Source: Tetranychus cinnabarinus (lineage: Eukaryota > Arthropoda > Arachnida > Trombidiformes > Tetranychidae). Taken from it: a stretch of DNA of 64,000 bases. The position numbers and the translations under genes are program-made. Of the stretch, positions 1-13,019 are shown piece after piece (within the stretch, counting starts at the first letter, position 1; each line of letters starts with the position of its first letter). The notes beneath the pieces were generated by a model. The model did no database searches and was not told the origin of the DNA. It worked only from the letters and a program-made list of their open reading frames with translations. The stretch lies in the NCBI GenBank assembly GCA_022266195.1, contig WHVY01000010.1:1252501-1316500 (forward strand), written 5' to 3'.

Positions 1-2301
1 ACCAATGTGCTGTAAACAAAATGATTACTTGATGTTTCACTTTTCAAACAGTAAACAAAATAAATCTCAACACGTTTTCACAATTGAATTTATTTCCACT
101 TTAATGTTGTTGATGGTTTACAATGTTGAGAGTAAAATTTTAATCTATATTTAAATCTAATTTGGCAGCGTTAATCAATGTTAATCAAGCTTATTAAACT
201 TGCAGCTTCTTGATTGTCATGCACAGAAGCCCATGCTAGAAGGAAAAGTTTTAATTGTGAATCAACTCTTCAATCGATTCACTTTGTTTGAGTAACAAGT
301 GCGTGCTCAAGTCTTTTGGCCTTTTTCATGGATTTAATGAAAAAATGTTCACTTGACTTTTCAGGTCACTTGACGGACAATTTGTTCACCATTGAAATCA
401 ACTTGAATTAACATCAATTGACTGTAATTTTATTTACTCAACTCAACAAAACTCATTTAATAGCTCTGTAGTTTGAATCTCCAATCATCCAAATGATCAA
501 CTTTTGACCTTCTCTTGACATTTCATTTCACTAACCACAATTAACACTTGCTGATCATTAATGGTCATAAACATATATGATTACAGTAAATACATATTGT
601 CCGATTGAGTGGTTGTTTTGACCGTCTACAGTTAACATCATTTCAATGTTTTTAATTTTAAGTTTAAACCTTGTTTCCAAGTCTAATTCAGAGTCTTTTT
701 TAGGTTAGTAAAATGTTTCTCGAGTTAAACACCCAAAAGTAACTTGACATAATTGAACTTGAGCCAAACAATTGAAATTGTTTACTTTGGTGATTGAAAA
801 AAGCCTAAACTACAATTTATATTTAGAGGTTATTCTTGAAACCATTCTGGTGATTGTTGATTGTTTATTATTATCATTATTATTCTTGGATTACATTATC
901 ATGAATGTTAATTAACAGCTAACCTGATCATTTAAATAACCCATCAATTTTTCACACCTTGATTTTAATCACCAACAATTTGTTTGCCCTTTTTTCAGTT
1001 AATATTTCATTGATTAATGGTGAAATAAGCAACAATCAATTTTCCAATTATCTTTCACCTATTATTATTCAATATTTTGATAAATATAGTTTAACAATCA
1101 ATTGACTTGACTTCACTTGACAATTCAAAGATTGTATTGTTACTGAAATGCCTGAAATGAAGGATTGATTTCACTAATGTAATTTGATCAAGCTTCAGCT
1201 ATTAAGTGAAAATGCTTTCAACTGACTCACTAAATATGATTTTAATATCATGTTATTAAAACCTGATAAAATTTTCATGTTTATTGTATTGAAAAGGTAA
1301 ACCTTTTCATGCCTTTTTTTGGTGGGAAAAAAATGGAATACTTTGAATATTATTTAAAAGGTAAATTGTTTGGCATTTTTATCATTATTATTAGAATTTT
1401 TATGTTGGAATTTCCATTTTAATTGATTGAATTGAAACAATCTTTTTGATTGACTTTTGATGCTCAATTATTTTAGATATGATTGACTTCAGCCTTTTAT
1501 GGCCCATCATTGGATGAAAGTCAAAATTTTCAGAATTCACTTTCATTTTCTCAACTAACCTTGATTACTTTCACTTAAACTCCTACGCTTTCTGTAAACT
1601 CAAATTAACTATTTTCCATTTTTCCATTTAATCATCTTCTGATTCAGGTTCAAGTTTTCAGATTTTCAGAAAATCAGAAAACCTTAAATAAAATGGTAAC
1701 CCAATGTTGACACATTCAGTTTAAGTCTTCCTCATTTGCCAATATAAATCAGTTTTATGTTTGTTTGCTGTTACACTAATCGATTGGTGTTATCAACAAT
1801 TAGGCCAAACTGGTGAAAACGCTCATAAATCAGTTTTCCCTCATTGAGCAAAAGAAGGTTGATAGTACAATTAACGAAAGTGAGTTTCATCATGACAAAA
1901 ATATCAGCAACTCGATACATTTGGGAATAAGATGAAACTGTAAACAATCAACCCAAAGGATTCATTTTTAATGTTGATTGGATAAAATATTAATCTGGTT
2001 GAAATATTTACGATTTCATATTATTCCCAAATGTATCGATCGTGTTCGGATCAAACTCATTTTTTTAGAGACATTTTGCACTATTTAACAATTTTTAACA
2101 TTTTAACATCTTAATCTCAATAGATTATGTTGAAACAAAGCGCTCAAAAAAAGGGAATGTTTCGATTGTGATTTCAATTGAAAAGGCCGGTCAAACCCTA
2201 TTTTCTTAGATTATCATTATTAATGTTTTCAGCTTGATTCCTTTTTATGTGAAAAAACCGAAAATTAATCCAATTGTTTATGTTTTTATCCAATCAGGGT
2301 A
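1..2301. other. Non-coding flank upstream of the Ser/Asn-rich gene
   Basis: AT-rich sequence with no open frame that I can support as coding. It holds one small inverted-repeat element near 1880-2070, listed separately. A pyrimidine-containing stretch ending in CAG just before 2297 looks like a 3' splice site four bases upstream of the first ATG. The downstream gene may therefore have a non-coding first exon somewhere in this stretch; I could not place it. Confidence 0.5.
1880..2070. repeat. Small inverted-repeat (MITE-like) element
   Basis: The motif CGATACATTTGGGAATAA at about 1913-1930 recurs as its reverse complement at about 2022-2039. Looser complementarity continues outward, from a GAGTTT block near 1882 to an AAACTC block near 2065. 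The arms are about 60 bp, imperfect, and enclose an AT-rich centre. No coding capacity. A short non-autonomous DNA transposon remnant is the likely reading. Confidence 0.5.
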
Positions 2302-3531
2302 ATGAATAATAATCAAAATTCAAATAGGAAACCTCCAGCAGGTAATCCTAATCATTGGAGCCGTCAATCAACATCAGGATCCGGAAATAATAATGCCAGG
2401 CAACCGATTGTTAACAAATTACGCACCATGAGTACTTCATCTGACACCGAAAATCGATGTTCATCGCCTGGTCAATCCCCTTGTCGATCAATGAAATCAT
2501 TTCCCATCCAGAAGAGTTCATCATTTCATAATCCCAAAGAGTCAAGCACTTTATCCTCGGTTCGTCAACAGGTTTCCAATCTTCGGGGAATGTCACCCTT
2601 TTCGGTATCTAAACGCTTCTTTTCAACCAAACCTCACCAACAACACCAAATGGGCTACAATAGTGACAATACTGGTCTTGGTAATAACCACAATTCAACT
2701 GGGATGCAGCATAATTTATCAGCTTCAAGGAAACCCAATCAAAATTATGAGGATAGACGAAATAATATGAGTGAAAGCTTGAATGATTCCAAATTATCTC
2801 GATTAACAGGGTCACATCGAAACCCAGCACAATCTTCAATACCAAGCTCAACGCCATTAAATAAAGGAGTTCACGCTAATTCACCATCATCACCATTATC
2901 ACCATCAACACCAAACAGAGCAATTTATAATGGCAATAATGGTGAAGGTAAAGGCAAAGAACTGAGTGCCTTAGATAAGCTTGTTATTTCAGCCATTTTT
3001 CAATTATCTCACAAACTACGCTACAATTTACGGGTTATCCTGGATAATGAACGAATAAAGTATCCCAAAGGAAATGAGACTCGCCTTATGATTGAAGAAC
3101 TGCTTCCCCAGGTTTCAGTTCAAGAGAAACGAATGCTTGACAATGGTGATTTAAGTCGAGATTTATCGCATATATTGAAAAATTTGAAAAAAGTTGAACA
3201 GAGTTTCGATGGTGAGTTTAATTAGTGTGTAAAAACAAACGTAAAAATCAATTTTTCAATTAAATAGCAACAATAGTTGAATTGCATTCAAATGACCAAA
3301 TGACTGTAACTCAATGCTAGTGAAAGTGAAATGAAAATTAATGACAAATTACTGATTTATCTGAAATTAAACTAATTTTTATCTTCTTTTTCTTTACCAT
3401 TCATAGTTGTTACCTTACTTTTGGCTAATGGAAACGCCAACTCATTTAGTGGTTCATCATCGCCAGGAGGAGATAATGACTTTTATGGTGATGTTAACGT
3501 TTCTTGCAGTGATTTTCAAGATGAATATTGA
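2302..3531 (+). CDS. Unrecognised Ser/Asn-rich protein with a conserved-looking C-terminal helical region
   Basis: Two coding exons, 2302-3211 and 3407-3531, joined in phase across a GTGAGT...CATAG intron; about 344 residues. The first 220 residues are low-complexity, rich in Ser, Asn, Pro and Gln, with many SP and SSP sites, and are probably disordered. Residues about 224-310 are different: charged and hydrophobic residues alternate as in a helical domain (segments LDKLVISAIFQLSHKLRYN and RLMIEELLPQVSVQEKRML). The tail is short and acidic and ends in FQDEY. I do not recognise the family. The ATG was chosen because a likely 3' splice site lies four bases upstream and no earlier in-frame ATG is linked to it. 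A poly(A) signal AATAAA lies at about 3792. The disordered start plus compact end would suit an adaptor or RNA-associated protein, but that is a guess. Confidence 0.75.
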
Positions 3532-4859
3532 TATTCAGCAATCAGAATGAACACATATTACAAGCAAAATATGGAAAAAAGAAAGGAAAAAAAATGGATC
3601 CAAAATTTGTCTCTATTTCTGTTATTTTGTTATTCACCCAACTCTTTCTCACATCTGACCATTGAAAGCAAAACAAAAACATTAGCCATGGTTCATGTCA
3701 TTTTATCTGCTGCCTTTTTATCCAAGCCTCTGGAATATTATTATCCTATTATCATTATTTCAAAGTAAAGGAAAGGAGAGAGCAAGATGATAATAAAAAA
3801 ATGTCTCTTTCATTCATCTATCAGAAACTGAATCAGACCTGAACAACTTGACCAGAATCACAGCAACCATCTACACTCAACTTGGTGTCCAATTTTCACA
3901 CTAACTTGACTCTTCAATCTGGATAATTTTCCTTCTTCTAGTTCTTTTATAATATAAATATATTATAGTTATTATTTTTAACGTTTATCTTCACCCACAA
4001 AACACACAAAAAATACGCATACAAATACACCACATCAACCGACTAACATAAATTTACACACACAACATATTTAACTCTTGAGAAGTCCAGAAAGTTTGAA
4101 ATACAATGTATTTTTTAAACCATTATCCCCATCATTATCAACATAATCATGGCTAACAACTGAAAAGAGATGAATTTATAATAACTCTTTTGTTGTGTTT
4201 ATTTGTGTGTACATTTAAGTCTCCCAGATACACTTCAACACATACATATATATTTTGAATCAATTTGATTTTTTTAAAAAAATCTAAATATATATTTATG
4301 TACTTGCGCTTCATTTTTTGGCTTGTAAACACAATTTGAGGCAACTTTTGCTGAAAAATATTTACACACACATGCTTTATATATATTATATTAATTGCTT
4401 TTGACTGTACAGCTTTTGGATCTTTTCATTTGATCTGTTAAATTCAATTTACAATCAATCTGGTAAAATCTCAATTGCTTTTTATTTTGTATATTAAACA
4501 ATTGATTGTCTGCAATTAAAAGAAAACAAGTCAACAAATCAGTTTCGATAAACAATCAACTAATTTAAATGTTGCAAAGTTTGTTCTAAATTATTCATCT
4601 CAAGTATAAATTAAATGTTCTCAACGTAAAAAGAATTATATTTTCTAATTTTATATTAAATATTTTCAACAATTACTTTTGCCTAAATCGTTGATCAAAT
4701 GAGAAACTATTCCAGACTCAAGTAAAAATATACTTTCAGCTGAGCAAAAATTAAAATGTGAAGCGATGTGAAGGGTTAAAATTTCAATCTACTGATAATT
4801 CAGGTTAGCTAATAGAAATGAAATTGTAGTAATAAGAATAGGTGAAGAAAAAAGTTAAA
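3532..4859. other. 3' UTR and intergenic spacer
   Basis: The first part is the 3' UTR of the preceding gene, with AATAAA near 3792. It is followed by AT-rich spacer with short A/C-rich simple sequence (repeated ACACA blocks, about 3995-4070) and TATA-rich tracts near 4240-4390. The short open frames here have low-complexity composition and no splice context, so I do not call them genes. Confidence 0.6.
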
Positions 4860-6963
4860 TTATTCAAATAAATGATTTTGTTTTTTATTAGTATAATAGG
4901 TTTCATCAGAATCATCATCGAGCTCAGACGATTCGCCTTTGATTAAATCTGATGCCTTCTCTGCAATCATAATTATTGGTGCATTGGTGTTACCAGAAAC
5001 AATGGTGGGCATGATGGAACCATCGGCAACTCTTAAACCAGAAACACCCAAAACTCGAAGTGAAGGATCAACAACGGACCTTGGATCAGTACTGTCGCCC
5101 ATTCGACAAGTGCCAACAGGATGATAAATTGTTGAAGTATATGTCCGAGCAACACAGGCCAAATATTCATCTGACCACATTGTATAAATTTCACAACCAG
5201 GAAAAACGGTTTCAAATATTTTTGAACCTAAAGCACGGAAAGATGGAGCTAAGCCAACAGCTATAGATATTTTCATGGCCTCAACCATGGAATGAATATC
5301 ATCTGGATGGGTTAAATAACGAGGATTGATTATTGGTGGTTCATATGGACTTGAGGATCGAAGGCGAATATAACCAACTGATTTAGGGCGCAACATAACT
5401 GGATAAATTGAGACAGTATCGAATGGAAGATAAGGACGATAAACTGATTCCCACATTTCACGTGTGAACCCTTGAACTCGACGGAAAACTGTACCATCAT
5501 CGGATGTAGGACTTCCCGAGAGCATGTGAATCTCAAAATCGGGCCAATCGTCAGATAAATTGGCATATTTAGTCTTGATGAAACCAAGGCCTTCAACACC
5601 ACCAAGAGCAGTAAAAGGACCTGAGTAAAATGGAGATTAACAAATTGTTATTATTGTAAATATCCAGATTAGTCTAAATATGTATATTTTGATTATCTAT
5701 TGAACCATTTAATAGATTCAACACAAAATAATCTACTAACCTTTTCCATTGAGAAAGAAATCCATGATGTTTTTGATATTTCCAATTCGTCTTTGAAGCA
5801 ATGACGCTTTTTCAGTGATGGTAAAATGAATTCCTCCTGGATAAATGTGATCCTGTAAATTTTCACCAACAGGTAAATCAGAAATAACTGGGATTTCTAA
5901 AGATTCCAGTTGCTCTCTGGGACCAACACCAGAAAGCATGAGTAACTGAGGTGAATTAATTGAACCAGCGGATAAAATAATCTCTCTACGAGCATAGACA
6001 ACACGCGGAAGGGAAAACCGATCAAATTGAACACCAATGGCTCGTTTGTATTCATTGAAGAGTATTTTGGTAGCCAATGAGAAAGGTAATATGTGAAGAT
6101 TACGCCGGTTCTTGACGGGTTGAAGGAAAGCTTTTGCAGTTGAACAGCGAGCACCACGACGAATGGTTCCTTGAGGTGTCATAAAACCTGATTGGATGGG
6201 ACCATTGATGTCAACATTAGGATAACCAAGATGAAGACCAGCTTTGACAAAAGCATGAGCGAGGACAGAAATGTTTGGCGGTCTAGAGATTGTCAGATAG
6301 CCACCAGACGCGTGATAGCCTGATGAAATAAAATCAAAAGATTAATAAAATTAAACAAATTATTTACACTGATTAACTAACCATTGTCTAGAAACTCCTT
6401 TTCCTGGTTATCTTCTGACTTGAGAAAATAAGGAAAAACATCTTTCCAGGACCAGCCTTTTGCACCCAATTGAGCCCATCGATCATAATCTCGTCTATTT
6501 CCACGAACATAAAGCATGTAATTTAAAACTGATGAACCACCCAAAACCTTTCCTCTTGGCCAACGACTTTGTCGACCAATTAAACCAAAACATGAAGCTT
6601 CCTGAGGCTCTGTTTGATAAGCCCAATCAATTTTAGTCATTTGCAGGGTTGCAGCAGTAATCGGAATATCACTCAAAATGCTTTCCGATCCACCAGCTTC
6701 CAATAGTAACACTTTCCATTCACTGTTTTCACTCAGACGATTGGCAATAACAGCTCCTGCCGATCCACCACCAACTGTAATAAATTGAAAACACATTGAT
6801 TAATGAATAAATTGAATAGATAAATTGTTGACTCACCAATAATGTAATCATACTCTTTATCCCAAGTGTTCCGTCCAATCATGGAAGGTTCTTCTTGTCT
6901 TAATAGAAGAATCATCGCCATTGGAAGGATAGCGGGTAAAAGTGCCAATGCACCTTGAACCAT
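4860..6963 (-). CDS. GMC oxidoreductase (glucose dehydrogenase-like, FAD-dependent)
   Basis: Four exons on the minus strand: 6837-6963, 6382-6774, 5741-6319 and 4860-5620. All introns are in phase 1; the product is 619 residues, typical for insect-type GMC enzymes. The N-terminus is hydrophobic (ALALLPAILPMAMILLL), consistent with a signal peptide or anchor. The ADP-binding motif follows at about residues 38-50 (DYIIVGGGSAG). GMC signature 1 (GKVLGGSSVLNYMLYVRGN) is in exon 2, and signature 2 (SAGSINSPQLLMLSGVGP) lies near residue 292. The C-terminal catalytic block carries the family His in YHPVGTCRMG (about residue 534) and the Asn in SGNTNAP (about 580). The family oxidises alcohols, sugars or ecdysteroids using FAD; the substrate cannot be told from sequence. 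No defect is visible. The gene starts just beyond the large gene-free block on its right. Confidence 0.93.
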
Positions 6964-9900
6964 TGTTAAAATTAGAGATGAGGCAAGCCTCTGTAAAAAA
7001 CCGATAAGTTGAATTGATGTCAGAACAGGTAAGGGTTGAAAAAAAACGCAAAATGAGTTTCATCGTCTCGAAGAAATGTCCAGAAAAAAAAGAGTCAACT
7101 CTCAGTGTGAGAGGTTTAAAGCCAGTAGATTTACAGGATTAAATTTTTGTTGAAAACATTTTTGGGTAAACATGTTGCCTGGGTCCTTCTGCCCTTGCCC
7201 ATCCATTCATCCTAATAAAGTGCCTTAAGATGTCCATTTTTAAGCTGCTTTTCAGACTAATGCAGAAATGGTCTTTGGTCAATTGGTTCGCATTTTCATG
7301 ATCCTTTCCTCATCATTATTGGTTTGCCATAATTTTCAACCTTTTCTGGTAAAGTTAATCAAAATGGAGGAAAATCTAGATTAACATATTCCCAATGAAA
7401 TTAAAAGTATCTTTCATCTTTTGCTCAGTCAATATCACAACAACCTTTCAACAGCCTTTGAATACATTTCAACAATTAAAGATTAATGCGACTGAATAAT
7501 TGTATCTATTCATTAAGGAGAAACCATCAAATTAAATTGGATTGAATTTAAAAATAATTTCACTTTTTCTCATAATTATAAAAAAGATCAACCATTCCAG
7601 ATAAAATTTAAACGATTCCAACTCTTATGTTAACCTGAATTATGCACTTGATATTATTATCATTATTATTGGTTACGTTCTGATGATTAAGATTGTGATT
7701 AACTTTATTATATTTGAGCTTTTTTCGCACCTTCAACAGTTTAAAGGTAATATAAAAAAAGGATTTCATGCAATCAACATTTACTTTTCACAATACCTTT
7801 TCACTTGTAAAGGGTTTCAACAATTTTGTCAATAAGACTGTACTTTTAATGATCATAATAATCAGTGTAATTATAACTATTCTCATAAAGTGTATGTTAC
7901 AGGACACAAGAGAGCTAAAACAATTGCTTGTTGCACTTTGCTTCAATATAACGTTACCTTTCAATCATCTAATCACCATCAACTGTTTCAATCGATACAA
8001 TGATCTAAATAAACAGCAATATTATTAATATAAATCTTTACCTAATCATTACCTTGTATTTTAAACCAGAAATGAGATGAATCAACCTTGATAGCTAACT
8101 ATGGGTTTCCCTTTACCTTGTCAATCTCAACCTTAACCAACAACAATCATTATAATCATCTTCATAAACATTTCAACGCCACTGGATCCAACAGCAACAA
8201 TTTATCCGCTTTTCCATGTTTCACACAAGTCATGATTATTTATTCAAGTGAACAATTTGTTTAAACATCAACAATTAACCATCTTAACCAGTTTTTAACC
8301 AAATCTGGACCAGATTTTAATAAACAAAAGGGTAAGTGTTATTGCCATCTATGGATTAATTATGTAACCCTTAACCCTTATTTGAATGTTCACTGGACAA
8401 CGGTTTTTTGTCTTTGTTATTGATTGTCGTGTTAATTTTGATTGATTAATCAGCTTTTTATTTGTTTTGATTAATTACTTTATTTTTTATCTTGTTCCGT
8501 GTAATCAGTTTATCATTTGAAAAATGCTAGCCCTTATGAATAACTGTTCAGAGTCTGAAAGTGTTGAGATTATCTCCTTGCGATGAAAATCCATGCATTT
8601 TTATTCTCAAACTATCTTAATTTGTCCATCAAATCTATCTCGCCTTATTTAATCATTGCGATTGATTTAACTGATTTAACTTATTTGGCCTTACTCGATT
8701 ATAACTGTGTTAATTGTGTTTATAATTACTATCAGCGAATTGCTGTTGCAATTTTTTCTTTGTTTTTTTGGTGTTTTTTTGTGTCTCTTTCATGCCGTTT
8801 TACGTTTCTATATCTTTCTAAAATTTATCCTTTCTTGAATGTTAACTTAATTACGCTGCTGCAATTATATTGAATCAATAAATCAATCCTAGGTCAATAC
8901 TCGTTAACCATCAACAACAATAATCAGTGATTCATTGTGTGGTAATCAAGCAATTTTACTTGAAACTGAGAAAGAACCCTTATGCCCCTGAAAAAAGCTG
9001 ACTGGAAGAAGCCAAACCATTTATAATTTGCTGTCTGATTAGTTGGAGACCCTGATAATGTGATGTGTTTTTTAGGGAAACATCACTTTACCTTGATTTT
9101 GCGTTGAACAATTTCCTTGAACCTTTTCCCCTTCTCCCATTGTTCAATTGGTACGTTAACAATTCTGGTAGCACAAAATTACATGGAGTTTTTATTTCCC
9201 TGGTAATCAATTTAATTCAATTGTTGGTTACAGTAATTGTCCAATAATAATCAATGTAATAACAATTATGTTGACAAGTTAATGTTAACCTGAACAATTG
9301 TCACACTCTATGTGTTACCTTTCTTTCCTTGTTGTTGTGTTTTGTTAATTAGATCACTGATCTTAAGTAATGATGGGATTATTTACTCCTTGTTTTTTAG
9401 GGTCAACTTTGATAATCAAGTTCTAGCCCAAACTTTGATTCCGGGTTCAACGATCGAGCACTCAAAAAGTCTAAATTAATCTGATTAGGCCTTGTATATG
9501 AAACTGATTCTCTGGCGAACCATCAAATGCTACTGAAAGGGAAACCAAAGATGAGATCGACATCCAATTGGCAGTGTTAAACCAGTTAAATAATGGCTTC
9601 TATTAATGCCAAAAATTGAAGCCTTAAACAAAGATACGTTGATCATATGATGAATTCAAGAAGCATCGTCTTTGATTGTATTAAAAAATCAGAGCAACAA
9701 TTTGTAGCTTTTCAACCGATTGTTTTGCTGTCAAACATTCAAATGAATATGCGCTTAGCCACAATTGACAACCAAAGCAAAACCATCTTAAACTCAAAGC
9801 AACACCAGAAAATCAGTTTTAATTTTCTCAATCAAATGTGATCATTTCAGTCATCGTTCAGTACAATTGTTAATATTCAGTGTGTCATGTGTAAATCAAT

Positions 9901-11014
9901 TAATGACTGTCTCAACTAGCTCCAGTGAAATCCCGAGAAAGCAAAATTAATGAAAGGTTTGATTAATATTCTGTCAACTTTAAACTGGCTTAACTGTTCA
10001 GAAAAAAAGTTAATTACATTTTTCGTCTTCTATCTACTTTGATTGTGTGTTTTATGGCCAACCATTAATTCAGAAAACCTTGAATTACAAAAAATGCACA
10101 AAAAACTGCGATCAACTCTATTTAATTAGACTCAAGTTGTATCAAAATGGTTAAAGACACTTGATCAATGATATCGAAGCCATTCTATTGTAGTCTATCA
10201 ATCGATTGACTTTCTATTTTTATCTAATTGTCCAGTATTCAAGCTCATTGATTACCAGCGTCCAAGTTGATTTACCAATTATGTTAACATAAATCTGGTT
10301 TTGGGTTGAAATCATCTGTTGCTGTTAACCAACACGTTCCCAACTTGTGTTATGTTTATGTAACAGTTGATTAATGGTCGCCTCTGGTCTTTAATTGTGA
10401 TCACCAGTCATCCTAATCATCTTCATGTCAACAAATTAAACTTTGTTTCTATTGATAAACTGTTCTGATCAATTATGTCAACTTTATCATGTTGTTGTTG
10501 GTTATGTAATGTTGACACTGAATTTATAAAGACTATTATTAAGGAATCAAACAATGTTAAATTGTTAAATTTAACTCTCTTTTGATCAACTATTGGCAAA
10601 TTGGAATCAAAGAAAAGCCTTGAAATTTTCAGTCAATTGTTCTAATATGTATTAACCAAATGTAAAGTGGTTAACCAAAAATGATTATTATTATGCCATT
10701 AGTAGACGATTTATACTGATTTAGTCAAGTGTTTACAAATGAGTTGATCAATAAATCAAGTGCAATTTAACTTTAAGACAATCATTTATCAATTGTCATT
10801 AGTTGATGTTTGAATGATGTTCAATTGTAATCATGAGAATGGGCAACAAATGACAATTGAATTTATAAATGGTGATGAGAAGTGAACAAAAAATGTTTAA
10901 CTTGAATTTTGTTGGTTGAAGCAACGATATTAATGTCTAGAGCAAGGTTAACAATTAACGTAATCAGATGAATTGTTTATGGATAAGAATACAATTAAAG
11001 ATATCATCATCATC

Positions 11015-11282
11015 TTACCGTGTTTCCGCACATTCTAGCACCGGGCTTAATAATGAAAATTTTCACTTCTTAAGTCATGTTGACACTCATAATTTAGCTC
11101 TGTGTCTTAAAAATGATTAAAATAAGCAAGAATCGATAACAAAAAGATATGTATCCAATGTAATAAAAACCAGTTTTAAGTTCATTTTTAAGCCACAGTG
11201 TTAAATTATGAGTGTCAACAGAGCTTAAAAGTGAACTCACTCATTAACAAGCTCGGTGCTAGAATGTGCGGAAACACGGTAA
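11015..11282. repeat. MITE-like element with long terminal inverted repeats
   Basis: The left end reads TTACCGTGTTTCCGCACATT and the right end is its reverse complement. About 27 bp are perfect at each end (through CTAGCACC). Weaker complementarity extends about 80 bp inward, including the shared block TGACACTCATAATTTA. Total about 268 bp with no coding capacity. Flanking bases do not give an obvious target-site duplication; the terminal TTA/TAA may include one. Non-autonomous DNA transposon. Confidence 0.75.
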
Positions 11283-12911
11283 TTGACTATTAGGCAAGTT
11301 CATGGCCAATCTAAATATTTTCAAATGTTTCAACTCCAAAAATACAAAAACGTGTTTTAATCAGGTTTAACATTTGTTCACTTTCAGATAATCACAATTG
11401 GTTAACCATCTTTTAATATGTTAACATGTTAAGGTTAAATTGTTAACCCTGACAAGTTGACTATTAATATTCACACTGACCATGAATTTTTGACCAACTA
11501 AACAAAAGATCATCATTAATCTAAATTCTGGTTGAATTATTCAATTTTGCCATTTTTCTCTTTTTTCTGGTTCTTCGGGTTCATCTTGATTTTACTTTTT
11601 AATTTCAATTCGCTGAAATAATTGTATTGTGATTAAATAATAGCTAATTACACCTGTGTTGATTGATGCATAACCTAGGTCTTTGGCTTGATGAAATCAG
11701 TTGATTGTGAGAGATGTTTAAATTTGACGAATCCAATCGATTTTGATTCCAAAGCCTTTGCTTCTTTAAAATGTCACTCAATTTTATTGTGTTTTTCCCA
11801 TCCGAACCGACAATTTAATTTATTAACCAGGTGTAATGATTAATTAATATGATGCTAGAAGATATTATGTAAAGCTTTATGATGGAATCAGATGATGAAA
11901 ATCAGTGTTAACTATTGTGATTGTCACAAGCAGCTATTACAATAAAAGTGCCATTTGTTTGTACAGTTGTATTTATAGCATTGACAGGATAATGTTTACC
12001 TTCGCCATCTTATGAAGAGTTTGTTGAAATTCATAACCAATATCAACTTGGTTATTTAATAAATTGGTTGAGGTTGTGTTTGATAAAAAATTAATCTTAA
12101 ATGCGGAACAAAATGAATGGATGGTGATGGTGATGATTAATTTTGATGACAATGTTAACACTGTAACCGATTGTAACTGTGTTGATCTTTGATTAAATTT
12201 AATTGTATCAAAATGGAAGGAGATGGTGAAGTTGAAGACAAGTTGATGTTGAGACGATGAAGCGGGGAAGAAAATGAAAGTTGTTATTAAATTAAGTTAT
12301 GATTGGCTGATAGAGATCCACAAAGGGCAGTTCTTTTTACAATTAAATGGACTCTTATTAATGTTTAATTGCAGGAGGAGCCTAAGTTAATCAAAGTTAA
12401 CATTATAAATTGTTAAAACATTCACTCGTTGTTGTTCAAACGGTCTTCAGGTTAATTCAGAACAGAACACGAAAAACGCAATTCTTGCCATACATCCATT
12501 TTTCTATACACTTTTTTGTTGCAAATTGTTCGTCATCTTTTTCTCATCACTGAGTTAATTTCCACCATTATTAAATCACGTCCAACTGCTAACTAACAGT
12601 GTATTATTTCCAATGTTTAATTCATCAGTAAAGTGTTGATCATATGGTAATACTTTTTTGGTGACAAATTAACGCACAACCCTTAACACCTTTGTAAGCA
12701 AAACAAAGGGCAAACGCAAACCCAGAGCAACGCGATTTGTAAATCACCAACAGGAGATCAGTTAACCAAATCAAATTGATGTTAAAATCAATTATTCCTA
12801 ATCACGGTTAGTCTGCCATTTTATATTCTATTTCCCAATCACTTTCCAAATCCACTTGTTATTTGTAATCCAATATGTCTCTTGTTTTCCCTCTCAAACT
12901 GGCCATCCATG

Positions 12912-13019
12912 TTACGTTGTAGAAACACCGTAATGCTCTTGTATAGCTTGTTCAACTCTTTGCTTGAATCCAATTAGCTTTGTAAGGTGATTCTTATTAA
13001 ATCCTCTTCCGGCTAGCAT
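12912..13019 (-). CDS. Possible small ORF, 35 residues
   Basis: An ATG-initiated frame on the minus strand encoding a short, Lys/Gln/Glu-containing, helix-like peptide (segments AGRGFNKNHLTKLIGFKQ and EQAIQEHYG). Its amino acid composition is far less low-complexity than other open frames in this AT-rich block. There is an in-frame stop directly upstream, so it is not simply the end of a longer open exon. No homologue is recognised and its length is compatible with chance. Confidence 0.2.
   Translation of the reverse strand: MLAGRGFNKNHLTKLIGFKQRVEQAIQEHYGVSTT

Noticed and set aside
8583..8873. 96-codon ATG frame, very hydrophobic
   Set aside because: Composition (Phe, Leu, Ile, Tyr) follows directly from T-rich DNA; no splice context, no motif.
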